DNA of 64,000 nucleotides. Origin: Pseudaminobacter soli (ex Zhang et al. 2022). Its GTDB lineage: Bacteria; Pseudomonadota; Alphaproteobacteria; Rhizobiales; Rhizobiaceae. The stretch is taken from positions 186,001 to 250,000 of the forward strand of contig NZ_JABVCF010000003.1 in assembly GCF_014595955.1 (NCBI RefSeq). The letters are read 5' to 3'. Of the stretch, positions 35,841-45,217 are shown one piece after another; the stretch's first letter is position 1; every line of letters starts with the position of its first letter. The translations under genes and the position numbers were made by a program. A model generated the notes under the pieces. The model searched no databases, had not been told where the DNA came from, and was given only the letters and a program-made list of their open reading frames with translations.

Positions 35841-36036
35841 CATTCCCGACGTCGTGAGTGAGCGCAGCGAGCGGAGACTGTCGGGAATCCAGGTCTCGGA
35901 CTCGGAGAAACCAAAGCCATCCCAGAACATTCCCAGAAATGGCGGGAAAATCTCGGGCGTCCCGCAAGTTGCACGGGAGAGGCATGGATTCCCGACACTC
36001 TCCATTCGCTCCGCTCATTCACGAGGTCGGGAATAA
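35841..36036. repeat. Double palindrome between DUF447 and mfnF
   Basis: Two hairpins with ATTCCCGAC / GTCGGGAAT stems (35842-35888 and 35988-36033) face each other and are themselves inverted copies. The right one contains the mfnF stop codon and its last few codons (ALFPTS). Repeat family typical of Rhizobiales. Confidence 0.75.
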
Positions 36037-37083
36037 CGCATTCCGCTGCTGCCCTCGCCCCGCCAACAGCGCCACGGCACTCGCCGGGCCGGCGCTGCTG
36101 GCATCGGTGCGCACTTCGTCCTCCGCTGGGATCAGTTGCGCAAAATCGATGAAGCGCCGGTCCATGCGTTCCGCCAGCCTCCTGATCTGCCATCGGCCGC
36201 TTCCGGCACCGACGATGGGCACGTCCTCGGCAAGGCGCCCTCCTACCCGTACCGCGGCATCGTGAACCGTCCTGAGCTGCTGTTCGCTGAACCAGCGGGC
36301 GACGTCGCGCCATTCGCGCGGCGATAACTCGGCCGCATCGCGGCCAATCAGCCGCGCCATGCGGGTAATCGAGGCCTTCACCGTCTTCTCGCGGCCGTCG
36401 GCCGTCGCGTGCTTGTCGTCGGCTTCGTCAAGTACGCGCAGGATGCGATGCACATCGGCAATCGAGGCAAAATACTCGTTCATCACCGGCGTCAGCCGGC
36501 CTCGAACCGGCGCAGAGGATGCGACGCCGAACAGGAAGGTACGCGTAAAACCGGTGTAGACGAGTTCGCCGGTGAGCAGCCGCTCGGCATCGCTGTAGCC
36601 CTCGAAGGCGATGCCGCCGTCCTTGACGGCAAGGATGTCGGTGGTCGTCGAGCCCATGTCGACGAACAGGGCGTCGGCTAGTTCCGCTGCCACAAGTGCG
36701 GCCGTCGCGTGCCAGTTCGCGGATGCGACCTCCATCGGCAGTTTGAGCGCCTTATCGAGGCCGACGAAGCCCTTTCGGCCGGCATAGATGAGCTTCTCGC
36801 TCGTCGAGAAATGCTCCGAAATGCGGGCGAGCAGCGCCGTTACCCCCTCCTCGCGCGAAGGAAAGATGTCGGAGAGCTCCCCGGTCATGGTGAAGGCGCA
36901 GAGATCGGCGCCGGTGTAGAGCGGCTCGCACTCCCGAAGCGCCGTGGTGAGCCTGTCCAGCCCCTGCCACAGCGGCATCGCCACGGTCGAGGCCGCAACG
37001 ATACGGCCGTCTTGTGCCCGGACGACTTTTAGGTGCGCTCCGCCGACGTCGAACCCGGCTACGATCTGCTTTTCTTTCGGCAC
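36019..37083 (-). CDS. mfnF: H4MPT-linked ASKHA-fold protein, MfnF-like
   Basis: 354 residues; IVAGFDVGGAHLKVVRAQDGR is the ATPase-fold phosphate loop and ALFVDMGSTTTDILAVKDG the second. It matches the hydantoinase-like family linked to H4MPT pathways, whose archaeal member MfnF joins the furan and tyramine parts of methanofuran. The C-terminal residues derive from the adjacent repeat. Divergent from the HisA-like gene. Confidence 0.82.
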   Translation of the reverse strand: MPKEKQIVAGFDVGGAHLKVVRAQDGRIVAASTVAMPLWQGLDRLTTALRECEPLYTGADLCAFTMTGELSDIFPSREEGVTALLARISEHFSTSEKLIYAGRKGFVGLDKALKLPMEVASANWHATAALVAAELADALFVDMGSTTTDILAVKDGGIAFEGYSDAERLLTGELVYTGFTRTFLFGVASSAPVRGRLTPVMNEYFASIADVHRILRVLDEADDKHATADGREKTVKASITRMARLIGRDAAELSPREWRDVARWFSEQQLRTVHDAAVRVGGRLAEDVPIVGAGSGRWQIRRLAERMDRRFIDFAQLIPAEDEVRTDASSAGPASAVALLAGRGQQRNALFPTS

Positions 37084-37123
37084 GCTTTCAGGCTCTCATC
37101 ATTTCGCGAATGGAGGTTGTCTC

Positions 37124-37822
37124 GTGCTCATCATACCGGTTCTCGATCTGAAGCAAGGGGCTGTGGTGCGCGCGCAGAGAGGCGATCGCGACAACTACAG
37201 GCCGATTGTCACACCGCTTGCCTCGAGCGCAGATCCGGTCGCGGTCGCTGCCGGACTTCGTTCGCTCAATCCTTTTCCAACGTTCTATGTCGCCGATCTC
37301 GACGCAATCGCGGGCGAGGCGCCGAACCGGACCGCCATCTCGGCGCTCGCAACGATGCAGCCGCCCCCGGAACTCTGGATCGATGCCGGGATCAAGGACG
37401 ACAACACGCTTACGGAGACGCTGAAGGACCCGCTGGTGCACGCGGTGATCGGCAGCGAGTCGCAGCCGGACTTATCGGTGCTGCAGCAGTTTCGCGGCCG
37501 TCCGCGACAGATCCTATCGCTGGATTTCTTCGCCGATGGTTTCCGCGGACCAGCATCGCTCCTCGATTCACCCGATCTCTGGCCGGAACGGGTCGTCGTC
37601 ATGACCCTGGCGAAGGTCGGATCGGGCGCGGGACCCGACCTCGAAAGGCTTGGCGAAGTGAAGGAAAAGGCCGGAGACCGGGCAGTCTTCGCCGCCGGCG
37701 GAGTCCGCAACGAGGCGGATCTCCGCGCGCTATTCGAACTCGGAATCGCCGGCGCGCTAGTGGCGACATCGCTTCATGACGGAACGATCACGCCCGAGCA
37801 ACTGGCGATGCTCGGCGCATAA
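37124..37822 (+). CDS. HisA-like (beta/alpha)8 barrel protein
   Basis: 232 residues from a GTG start with GGAGG seven bases upstream. LIIPVLDLKQGAVVRAQRGDRDNY resembles HisA/HisF starts, and FAAGGVRNEADLRALFELGIAGALVATSLHDG is the phosphate-binding end of such barrels. In C1 clusters this family is found with H4MPT genes and is not the histidine enzyme; it may have a role in H4MPT or methanofuran synthesis. No his genes nearby. Confidence 0.78.
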   Translation: MLIIPVLDLKQGAVVRAQRGDRDNYRPIVTPLASSADPVAVAAGLRSLNPFPTFYVADLDAIAGEAPNRTAISALATMQPPPELWIDAGIKDDNTLTETLKDPLVHAVIGSESQPDLSVLQQFRGRPRQILSLDFFADGFRGPASLLDSPDLWPERVVVMTLAKVGSGAGPDLERLGEVKEKAGDRAVFAAGGVRNEADLRALFELGIAGALVATSLHDGTITPEQLAMLGA

Positions 37823-37956
37823 GCCGTGCCGTCATATCCGAAGAGCCTACAAGCGCTCCGGTACCACCAAAATCAGAGGCCCAGGATGTCTTTCAGCCGG
37901 CGCAGCAGACCCGCCTGCTCTGCCGGGGGTGTCGCCTGTGCGGGGCTGTTTCTTGT

Positions 37957-38463
37957 CTAGGCCGCAAATGGATGCTTCGCGCTGTCACGCTGAGCGGTGA
38001 CTTCGGCAGCGGTCGGCTTGCCCTCGACGGCGCGCTGGATCGCTTCCTTGGTCGCCTGGTAGTTGTACTGCTGGATCTTGGCGTCGTCGGCGGCATCCCA
38101 GTGGATGAAGACGCCCACGCAGAGGAACAGGTCGTCGGCCTCATTGGCGGGGATGATTCCGTCGGCGACCGAATCCTGCACCGCTTTCGCAACGGCGTGC
38201 TGGGCGGGGCCGAACATCTGGACCGCCTGCTTGGCGCCCTTGATGGTCACCTTGTTGAACATCACCGTGTTGGGCTTGCAGGGCAGATTGGGCGCGATCA
38301 CCGCCAGCAGGGTCGTAAAGCCGTCCTTGTTGTTGGTGAGCGCGTTGCAGAACGCCGTTTCGACGGCACTTCCGCGAGGTCCGATCAAAAGGTCGATGTG
38401 GGCAACTTCGTTGCCATCACCGACCAGGGATTCACCGACGCAAACTTTAGAGATTTTCGCCAT
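37957..38463 (-). CDS. fae: Formaldehyde-activating enzyme
   Basis: 168 residues. Condenses formaldehyde with H4MPT to methylene-H4[29 protein letters not shown] is the family signature; His22 aligns with the active-site His. [23 protein letters not shown] is also conserved. ATG at 38463 behind GGAGGAAATTGGC; a longer frame back to 38613 has no support. Lies 165 bases after the CitG-like gene and probably has its own promoter. Confidence 0.96.
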   Translation of the reverse strand: MAKISKVCVGESLVGDGNEVAHIDLLIGPRGSAVETAFCNALTNNKDGFTTLLAVIAPNLPCKPNTVMFNKVTIKGAKQAVQMFGPAQHAVAKAVQDSVADGIIPANEADDLFLCVGVFIHWDAADDAKIQQYNYQATKEAIQRAVEGKPTAAEVTAQRDSAKHPFAA

Positions 38464-38628
38464 GCCAATTTCCTCCACACAATTTCTTAAGCCCACGAGC
38501 GCCGCAAATAGAGCGGGTCGCCCCAATGGGCGACTATCCTTGTTGGCAGCATCCGGTTGCCCGGACCGGTTTGCAAGATAGCCGCGGAGGACGGACTCCG
38601 CTGAAAAATTCAACCATCGGCAATGTGT

Positions 38629-39465
38629 TTATGCAAGGCGCTCGCTAAGAAGGTGGACTAAAAGACAAGCCACCGTCAGATCGGCGGATGTACCGGGGTT
38701 GATGGCCCGCTGCTTCAACTGCTGGTCGAATTCCGTCAGGATCTGGACTCGCCGCTGGCTTTCCGCTGCCGCGAGCGCCGCGCGCACTTCACGGGCCTCC
38801 AGCATCACCTGCTCTGCGGTCGCGGGACCATACTTGCGCGCCACATGGCTGTCGGGGAAAGCGGAGAGGAAGGCCATGTAGGCGGAGACGGCCGGCCACA
38901 TGCCCCCGTGCCGCTGCGTTTCCTCCACCGCCGGCAGACCGACTTCGAACACATCTTGGAAACCGGTCACGTATTGGCGGGCGATGCGGTCCCTGTCCGC
39001 CGCGGCAGCCATCGCCTCCAGCAAGCCGACCTTCGGCTCTTCGCGGACATCATGTTCGCCCGCTGAACCCAGGCCGCCGGGTTGCGCCAGCAGGATCGCT
39101 TCGAACACCGCGCGAGTGTCCTCCATCCCCAGCGCTTCGAGTACCCGGCCAAGATCTTGGCGGAGGTCTTCCCCGCCACTCGCCGCGGCCGCTGCAATCG
39201 GTCCACACAAGAGAATGATGCCGAGATTGGTGTTCGTCCCGACGGCTTCCCTTGTCGCTCGCACCGCCTCCAACACACGGCGGCCGATCGGCAAGTCGAG
39301 GTCGGTGAGCGGGCCCGACGACACCCGCGCGCTGAGAAGGAACTGCTCGGCGGTCATGTCGTGGCCGGCCGCAAAGACGTGCACGTTGCCGGGCTTGAGC
39401 GCCTCGATCTCCAGCCGGCAGGCCTGCTCGTAGGCCGCCCTGATCTGGTCGCGGGTCAGAGCCAT
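38629..39465 (-). CDS. CitG/MdcB-like triphosphoribosyl-dephospho-CoA synthase family
   Basis: 278 residues; ALKPGNVHVFAAGHDMTAEQF and TNTNLGIILLCGPI are CitG-family motifs that bind the nucleotide. In methylotrophs such genes sit with H4MPT genes and may transfer a ribosyl or phosphoribosyl unit during cofactor synthesis; no citrate lyase or malonate genes are nearby. The ATG at 39465 overlaps the upstream stop (TGATG). Confidence 0.8.
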   Translation of the reverse strand: MALTRDQIRAAYEQACRLEIEALKPGNVHVFAAGHDMTAEQFLLSARVSSGPLTDLDLPIGRRVLEAVRATREAVGTNTNLGIILLCGPIAAAAASGGEDLRQDLGRVLEALGMEDTRAVFEAILLAQPGGLGSAGEHDVREEPKVGLLEAMAAAADRDRIARQYVTGFQDVFEVGLPAVEETQRHGGMWPAVSAYMAFLSAFPDSHVARKYGPATAEQVMLEAREVRAALAAAESQRRVQILTEFDQQLKQRAINPGTSADLTVACLLVHLLSERLA

Positions 39466-40406
39466 CAAACCCGTCCCGCATCGGCTGGGACCCGAGGTGC
39501 CAGTGCTGCGCCCTGGATGCTCGCCTCAAGAGACCTGAGCAGCGCGGCAGCAATCGCGTCGGCGATATCGACCGTAACCACCGACTGCAGGCCAGACCAG
39601 GCAGGCATGCTGTTGATCTCCAGCACGAGTACCCCGCCATCCGCTTCGCGTATGATGTCCACCCCGGCAAGATTCGCACCCACTGCCGCGGTGGCCGCGA
39701 CGGCGAGCCAGGACAGTTCCTCGTGGTGGCGCGCCGACAACCCCTCGGGAACGGCGCCGCGATTGACGTTGGTGATCCAGTCGTCGCCGCGGCGGCTCAT
39801 CATCGCCACCGCCTCTCCGGCACAGACGAAGACGCGATAATCCCGAAAAGGGGGGCCAGGCCGGCGGATATATCGCTGCAGGTAGTAGACATCGCCGACC
39901 TCCTCCGGTGCGGGAAGATCGTCGGGCGCCTGGATCAGGCGGAGCCCCCTGCCCTGCGCGCCGAAGAGTGGCTTGAGCACCAGCGGGCCAGAGGCGAGTT
40001 CGCGCGCCGCAATCTCCTCGGCATCGGCCCTGCCCTCCACCGCGAAGGTCGCCGGGGTCGGCAGTCCGGCCTGCTGCAGCAGGAAAGTGGTCATCGACTT
40101 ATCGACGCAGCGTTCGATCGCCTGGGCGGAGTTCCACACCGGCACGCCTAGGCGCCCGAGCGCATGCAGCACGCCGAGACGTCGCGTGATCGCCTCGAAG
40201 GAGCCGGCCGCAATCGAGCGGACGAGCACCGCATTGGGCAAAGCCTCCCCAAGCCCCGGGATCGCGAGCCCGCTCGGCGAGTTGCTGTCAAACGCTATCG
40301 CTGCCAGCGGCGCAACCACCACCTCCGCCCCGCGCCACCGCAGGCGCGAGGCAAGTGCGCCGGTACGGTCGGCTCCGTCGTTGACGATGAGGATACGCGG
40401 GGTCAC
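39465..40406 (-). CDS. RimK-like ATP-grasp ligase (MptN-like)
   Basis: 313 residues. VLKPLFGAQGRGLRLIQAPDDL is the ATP-grasp loop and GVDIIREADGGVLVLEINSMPAWSGLQ the metal-binding end. RimK relatives in C1 clusters are homologues of the H4MPT:glutamate ligase MptN and are needed for H4MPT (or dephospho-H4MPT) synthesis. Substrate inferred from context. Confidence 0.82.
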   Translation of the reverse strand: MTPRILIVNDGADRTGALASRLRWRGAEVVVAPLAAIAFDSNSPSGLAIPGLGEALPNAVLVRSIAAGSFEAITRRLGVLHALGRLGVPVWNSAQAIERCVDKSMTTFLLQQAGLPTPATFAVEGRADAEEIAARELASGPLVLKPLFGAQGRGLRLIQAPDDLPAPEEVGDVYYLQRYIRRPGPPFRDYRVFVCAGEAVAMMSRRGDDWITNVNRGAVPEGLSARHHEELSWLAVAATAAVGANLAGVDIIREADGGVLVLEINSMPAWSGLQSVVTVDIADAIAAALLRSLEASIQGAALAPRVPADAGRV

Positions 40407-40439
40407 CGGGCACGCCTCCTGCGGCCTAAAGGTGCGTTC

Positions 40440-40599
40440 TTCAAGGCTCGCCCATTCGAGTTTAGGTCAAGGTCGGCGACGACGAAGAGGGCTCGCACCT
40501 CAGGATGAGGACCGTTGGCGCCAAGGTGCCCCGTCCTGAGGTACGAGCCCTCTAGATCGCTGGCTAGTATGGTTTCAGCTTGAATGGGCGAGCCTCGAA
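40440..40599. repeat. Nested inverted repeat, mch-ATP-grasp gap
   Basis: Outer arms CTCGCCCATTCGAG-type (40440-40460 and 40579-40599) enclose inner arms GAGGGCTCGCACCTCAGGA (from 40487) and TCCTGAGGTACGAGCCCTC (to 40552). Resembles repeat families of Rhizobiales. Confidence 0.7.
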
Positions 40600-40636
40600 G
40601 GAAACACGCCCTTTGCGAAAGCGATCTCAGCAAAGG

Positions 40637-41593
40637 CTACCCCAAGCTCCGCTCGAGCATCCCAAAATCTCGGCCCCCGGCCCTGAAGGTCTCGCCGTAG
40701 TCGATTGCGGTGACGATCACCTCCGCAGGGCTGAAGAGATGCGGGTCGATCGCGTAGAAGTCGCCCTTGACCCTCTTGAACACCTCCCTGAACGGCTCGC
40801 CATAGTCGCGCGAGGCGCGGCTCGGCAGTTTTTCGGCGAGCTCGTGCGCGGCATCGGCCTCGCCGCGCACGAAGAGCTGCACCGTGCCGCCATAGATGAT
40901 CGCATCGTTGGTGCGGCCCATGGCCGCCAGGAAATCCGGATGCGGGGCCGGAATGGGCGCGGATCCGGCACCATCGACGATATCGTCAAGCGGAAACTTG
41001 AGCTCGTGAGCCTTGTGCAGCGCGACCTCGAGGACCCGGGCGACGATCTGGACACTGCCCGCGAGGCTCTGTGTCGGCGCATAGATGAAGGTCAGGTTCT
41101 GCGGTTGCACGCCGGTCGCCTTGGCGACCTTCTCGACCACCTTCGGCGGCGGCGGCTCGGCGGTTTCGAGCACCAGCACAGCCGAGGAGGACTGGTCGCG
41201 GTAGGTCAGCGTCTTATGCAGCGGCTCGGCATGCGCGAGCGCGCGGCCTGGGCCGGAGCCCATGGCGAAATAGCCTTCGGTGGAAAGATTCCAGCCGGCA
41301 TATTGCGATCCGAGGCAGGCGAGCACCGGCTGCGACGATCTCACCTCGATCGTGTAGGGCCATTTCTCCGCCCCCTGATTGAAGCTGGCGGCAACGCTGC
41401 CAAGGCCTCCCATGCAGATCTCGGCAATGCGGATACCGGCCTCGATGCCGCCCGTGACGCGGGCGCCGGCGTCGATGAGGCGCGCGCCGGACGGTCCGAC
41501 CGAAACCGCGATGCGAAGCCGCTCGGCGTCGCGAACCATGGCGTCCGCGATGCTAAGTGCGTTGTCGTTGAGGAAGGCGGAGCCGTCCTTCAT
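40637..41593 (-). CDS. mch: Methenyl-H4MPT cyclohydrolase
   Basis: 318 residues. Hydrolyses methenyl-H4MPT to formyl-H4MPT. Sequence (for example GGIEAGIRIAEICMGGLGSV and SSQPVLACLGSQYAGWNLS) is characteristic. The ATG at 41593 overlaps the upstream ATP-grasp stop (ATGA). Third step of formaldehyde oxidation after fae and mtdB. Confidence 0.95.
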   Translation of the reverse strand: MKDGSAFLNDNALSIADAMVRDAERLRIAVSVGPSGARLIDAGARVTGGIEAGIRIAEICMGGLGSVAASFNQGAEKWPYTIEVRSSQPVLACLGSQYAGWNLSTEGYFAMGSGPGRALAHAEPLHKTLTYRDQSSSAVLVLETAEPPPPKVVEKVAKATGVQPQNLTFIYAPTQSLAGSVQIVARVLEVALHKAHELKFPLDDIVDGAGSAPIPAPHPDFLAAMGRTNDAIIYGGTVQLFVRGEADAAHELAEKLPSRASRDYGEPFREVFKRVKGDFYAIDPHLFSPAEVIVTAIDYGETFRAGGRDFGMLERSLG

Positions 41594-42732
41594 GTCGGAA
41601 CTCCAGTCCAGTGCCGCTCGAGTTTGGCGGCGAGCGCGCCGGCCCTGCGCCTGGCCGAGGCGGCGCTCGGCCCGCGGGCGAATATGGTGCACACCGGATC
41701 GCCGGCCATCAGTCTTGTGCCCGACGGCTGCCGATCGGCCGTCCATTCCGGCCAGACGATGGCGGGGAAGCTTTCCACCGGGCGAGCCGCATAGGCGATC
41801 ATCGAGGCCATAGAGTCGGCGAAGCGTGGCAGGATGAACTCCTCGCCACGACAGGCGCGCAGATGTGCCTCCATCAGCGGCGCCTCTGCAGAATCGAAGA
41901 TGTCGAGCGTGGCGCCCGGTCGGGGATTGATTTCGATCAGACACCAGCCCTCGGACGAGCAAATGAAATCGGCGCTGCAGAGCCCGACGAGACCGGCCTT
42001 TTCCGCTAACCCTGACAACCGGTCGGCAATCATCTCAACGTCTGCACAATCCAGCCGGCGCAGCCGTGCCGCTCCGCCATAGCGATAGGGCGCGGTCGGA
42101 GAAGGCGACGTCCACTGCCGGCTGAAGCCGACCATGCGCGCCTCGCTACCATCCGCCAGAAAAAGGGCGGACAGGCTCGTGCCGCGTACAAGCTGCTGGA
42201 AGTAGCGGCCATGCCCGATCGGAGTTTTCTCGGCGCGGCCTACATGGGCTCCTCCGGCGCTGCCGATCGCCTTGACCACCCAGTTCTCCGGGTCCGGCGG
42301 CGGTTCGAAGCGGAATTTCGGGTGCGGGATGCCCAGGGCGGCGCAATCCTCGGCGAGGGTCAGCGGATCCTTCACGCGGCGGATCGCAGCAGTACGGTTG
42401 CCGGCGAGCGGTAAGTGCCGGGCGATCTCGTCTACCACCTCCGGGATGCGCTCAAAGCCCGATCCGAGGATGACGGCGGAGACCTCGTCGCCATCGGCAA
42501 GACTTCGGAGCGTGTCCAAGACTGCAGCCGGGTCGATGCCAGCGCGCAGATCACCCGGCAGCAGCGAGGTACGTTCCGCCAAAGCCTTCGTGTCGTCGTC
42601 GCAGAAGAAATCGGCGACACGCGCGCGATAGCCGGCGCACCGGGCCGCGGCGGCAAGCGCGCGCCCGGATACCGACGCGATCAGCAGAAGGCCGGCGCTA
42701 CTTTGCGATGTCTCGTGCAAGGGAGAACGCAT
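41590..42732 (-). CDS. ATP-grasp protein of the H4MPT cluster
   Basis: 380 residues; WVVKAIGSAGGAHVG is the ATP loop and LVGLCSADFICSSEGWCLIEINPRPGATLD the metal-binding end. It corresponds to the ATP-grasp protein that usually lies next to mch in methylotrophs and is needed for H4MPT synthesis. Overlaps mtdB by 35 bases, so an internal start is possible. Confidence 0.82.
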   Translation of the reverse strand: MRSPLHETSQSSAGLLLIASVSGRALAAAARCAGYRARVADFFCDDDTKALAERTSLLPGDLRAGIDPAAVLDTLRSLADGDEVSAVILGSGFERIPEVVDEIARHLPLAGNRTAAIRRVKDPLTLAEDCAALGIPHPKFRFEPPPDPENWVVKAIGSAGGAHVGRAEKTPIGHGRYFQQLVRGTSLSALFLADGSEARMVGFSRQWTSPSPTAPYRYGGAARLRRLDCADVEMIADRLSGLAEKAGLVGLCSADFICSSEGWCLIEINPRPGATLDIFDSAEAPLMEAHLRACRGEEFILPRFADSMASMIAYAARPVESFPAIVWPEWTADRQPSGTRLMAGDPVCTIFARGPSAASARRRAGALAAKLERHWTGVPT

Positions 42733-43594
42733 CCTGGAAGTCGAAGGTGACCGGCTTCTCGGCCTCGATCATCTTCGTGAACAGGCCGAATTCGACCTTG
42801 TATTTCACATTGCCGATCGCCAGCGGGCCGATTCCGACAGCCGATGTCGACTCGAGGGGATCGGCATTGGCGTGGACAGCGAGTCCCTCGATGCCGGCAG
42901 GCGGCACGGCGTTCACGTCCGCCGCGATCAGCAACTGCTTTGCTTCGGCGAGTTGCGACTTCGATATGACCCGGATGCCGGCCTTGGCGGCCGCCAGGAT
43001 GACTTCCGCCGATTTCACCAGTTCTGTCTTTTTCTCTTCAGTCGATCCGTCGGCTGCTTCCACCTCGACGCCGAAGCGCTCCTTGATCTCGGTCGCCACC
43101 TTCTGAATACGCTCCAGGCGATCATGCGCGACGACGGTGACCTTCGCGCCCTGCCTCGCGGCGATCACCGCAGTGCAAAAACCGACCACGCCGGTGGCTC
43201 CGAAGATCGCAATGCGGGTGTCCCTGAGATCCCGTTGGTATTTTGCTGCCAGCGCCTTCTCGACCTTGGCCAGCATCGCTGCCGCCGTGGTGAACGATCC
43301 CGCCGGATCGGCGAAGACGGAGACCTTGAACGGCGGCACCATGGCCCTATTGGCGCCGTCGAACATGTCGAGCGCGAGCGACACGTCCTTGCCACCGATG
43401 AAGATGCCAGTATCGACGCCCGCGTCCGGCGGGCGGGAGAAGATTGCATCCTGGACCAGCCCGGTCACTTCGGGGAGGGTCACCTCGGTGTGAGGGATCA
43501 CCGCGTCGAAGCCCGCATCGAGCGCCATGTTCACGTCGAACGGGCTCATGTGCTTGAGCGGGGTCAGCATGTGCAGGATGTGTTTGCGTGCCAT
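42698..43594 (-). CDS. mtdB: NAD(P)-dependent methylene-H4MPT dehydrogenase MtdB
   Basis: 298 residues. Oxidises methylene-H4MPT to methenyl-H4MPT. Starts MARKHILHMLTPLKHMSPFDVNMALDAGFD; Rossmann loop FGATGVVGFCTAV near residue 135. MtdB is preferred over MtdA by the H4MPT gene context and the N-terminal sequence. Confidence 0.93.
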   Translation of the reverse strand: MARKHILHMLTPLKHMSPFDVNMALDAGFDAVIPHTEVTLPEVTGLVQDAIFSRPPDAGVDTGIFIGGKDVSLALDMFDGANRAMVPPFKVSVFADPAGSFTTAAAMLAKVEKALAAKYQRDLRDTRIAIFGATGVVGFCTAVIAARQGAKVTVVAHDRLERIQKVATEIKERFGVEVEAADGSTEEKKTELVKSAEVILAAAKAGIRVISKSQLAEAKQLLIAADVNAVPPAGIEGLAVHANADPLESTSAVGIGPLAIGNVKYKVEFGLFTKMIEAEKPVTFDFQDAFSLARDIAK

Positions 43595-43627
43595 CGTCTT
43601 TTCCCTTCCTGCCGTCGGCCAACCCGC

Positions 43628-44596
43628 TTAGCTGCCTACCATATCGAGATGGTTTTCGGCGATCTTCGCGCCGAAATTCCTGCCGCGCACTATCCTGACC
43701 TCGGTTTCCGGAACAAGCTTATCCTCAATCGCTTCAAGGAACGCCAATGCCGCCTCCTCCGAGGGTGCGAAGGCAAAGCCGGTTGGCCCCCAGGAGCTCT
43801 GGCCGAGCCCGGCGACGCCCGCGTCGGCGAGCCCGTGCACCAGCGCGTCAACGCGACGGGAGGTAAAGGCGCCCCCCTGGGCCGGCGCAAAATGGGCTCC
43901 CACCATCTGCTGGATGGCCGAGATCGCGCTCGCAAAGGCATGAAAGTCTTGCTGGATGAGACCCGGCATCACGCCCATCACCACCTGAGCGCAGATCTCG
44001 CCGACGCCTTCGCGCGGGAATGGCGGCAGCCTGCGGAACGCCTCGATTTCGTCGTCGCCGTGGAGCCCCTCATGCCCCTTGTCGAGGACGAGGATGACCC
44101 GCCACTCGTCCGGGAACGGGATTCGCGCGATGACAGGCGGCGGCCCGCCGTCAGGCCCCTTCCCGGCGTCGATGATGACGCCGCCGTCGGAGAAGCTTGC
44201 TATCCCTATCCCCGAGCGGTTACCGCGCGACAGCAGCAGCGCGTCAGCGCCAGGATCAAGCGGCAAGCCGTGGAGGGTCCGCAGCGCCGCGGCCACGGCC
44301 AGCGCGATCTGGGTGCCGGAGCCGAGACCGGCGTGGCTGGGAATCGCTTCTTCGACGACCAAGCGATGCCGCGCGCGGATACCGAGGTGGTCGCAAAGCG
44401 TGGCAAGGTGTCTTCCGGCACGGTCAGAATCAGGACCCGTAACGCTCGTCTCGCCGGCGCGCGAGAGCGTCACCGCTGTCTCCGGCTCACCGAGAGGAAG
44501 TCCGATACTACCGAAACGACCTCCAGCATCCCCGCTGGGATCGAGGAAACCGAGATGAAGCCGGGAGGGCACTCTTATCTTAACTGTGTTCGACAT
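43628..44596 (-). CDS. Beta-RFAP synthase (GHMP family)
   Basis: 322 residues. Makes ribofuranosylaminobenzene 5'-phosphate from p-aminobenzoate (or hydroxybenzoate) and PRPP, the first committed step of H4MPT synthesis. GHMP motif AIPSHAGLGSGTQIALAVAAALR and start IRVPSRLHLGFLDPSG are typical. ATG at 44596; upstream residues of the longer frame are not part of the family. Confidence 0.9.
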   Translation of the reverse strand: MSNTVKIRVPSRLHLGFLDPSGDAGGRFGSIGLPLGEPETAVTLSRAGETSVTGPDSDRAGRHLATLCDHLGIRARHRLVVEEAIPSHAGLGSGTQIALAVAAALRTLHGLPLDPGADALLLSRGNRSGIGIASFSDGGVIIDAGKGPDGGPPPVIARIPFPDEWRVILVLDKGHEGLHGDDEIEAFRRLPPFPREGVGEICAQVVMGVMPGLIQQDFHAFASAISAIQQMVGAHFAPAQGGAFTSRRVDALVHGLADAGVAGLGQSSWGPTGFAFAPSEEAALAFLEAIEDKLVPETEVRIVRGRNFGAKIAENHLDMVGS

Positions 44597-44738
44597 CTGC
44601 CCCCCGATGGGTGCATGATAAGCGGGAAAATCAAGGTGCCCGGTGACATGATAACGGGAATCGGCGACGGGGCAAGAAGCTGACAGGCGAGGCTTAGGCC
44701 TTGGATGGTGCCAAGGTGGAAAACGAGCGGAGGCGGCA

Positions 44739-45119
44739 ATGAGCGAGACGGCCAAGGAGCGGGTGTATTCCGAGCCCGAGATCACCGAGAGGCTCCAGAA
44801 GGAACTGCCGAAATGGACGTACGAAAAAGGTTGGATACGCCGCAAGTACAAGACCCATAGTTGGAAATCGACCTTGATGGTCATCAACACCGTCGGTCAC
44901 CTTGCCGAAGCGGCCTGGCACCATCCGGACATCACGGCTTCCTATGCCTGGGTTGAGGTGCGGCTGATGAACCACGCGGCCAGGGGTATCACCGACAAGG
45001 ATTTCGAACTGGCCAAGAAGATCGAGGAGATCGTCCACTGGCAGCCCGGAAACGAAGGCGGGGCGCTGGAAGGGACGCCGCAGACGGACCAGCGTTTTGC
45101 CTACATCAAGTACGATTGA
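44739..45119 (+). CDS. Pterin-4a-carbinolamine dehydratase
   Basis: 126 residues; EKGWIRRKYKTHSWKSTLMVINTVGHLAEAAWHHPDI holds the conserved HHPD-type active site. Recycles or tautomerises hydroxy-pterins; in methylotrophs it lies with the fhc genes and may protect methanopterin. GGAGG precedes the ATG. Divergent from the beta-RFAP synthase gene. Confidence 0.9.
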   Translation: MSETAKERVYSEPEITERLQKELPKWTYEKGWIRRKYKTHSWKSTLMVINTVGHLAEAAWHHPDITASYAWVEVRLMNHAARGITDKDFELAKKIEEIVHWQPGNEGGALEGTPQTDQRFAYIKYD

Positions 45120-45217
45120 GGCGGAGCACGGCCTGCGACCGGTCAACTCGGCTTTGGGGTTCACCGCCCGCACACTTTGACCTAAACTCCCTGGAAGGCA
45201 CCAGAAAGTAGTACGGA

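Noticed and set aside
42872-44683. 603-codon plus-strand frame opposite mtdB and beta-RFAP synthase
   Set aside because: Antisense to two confident genes and rich in His/Arg as expected for a shadow frame.
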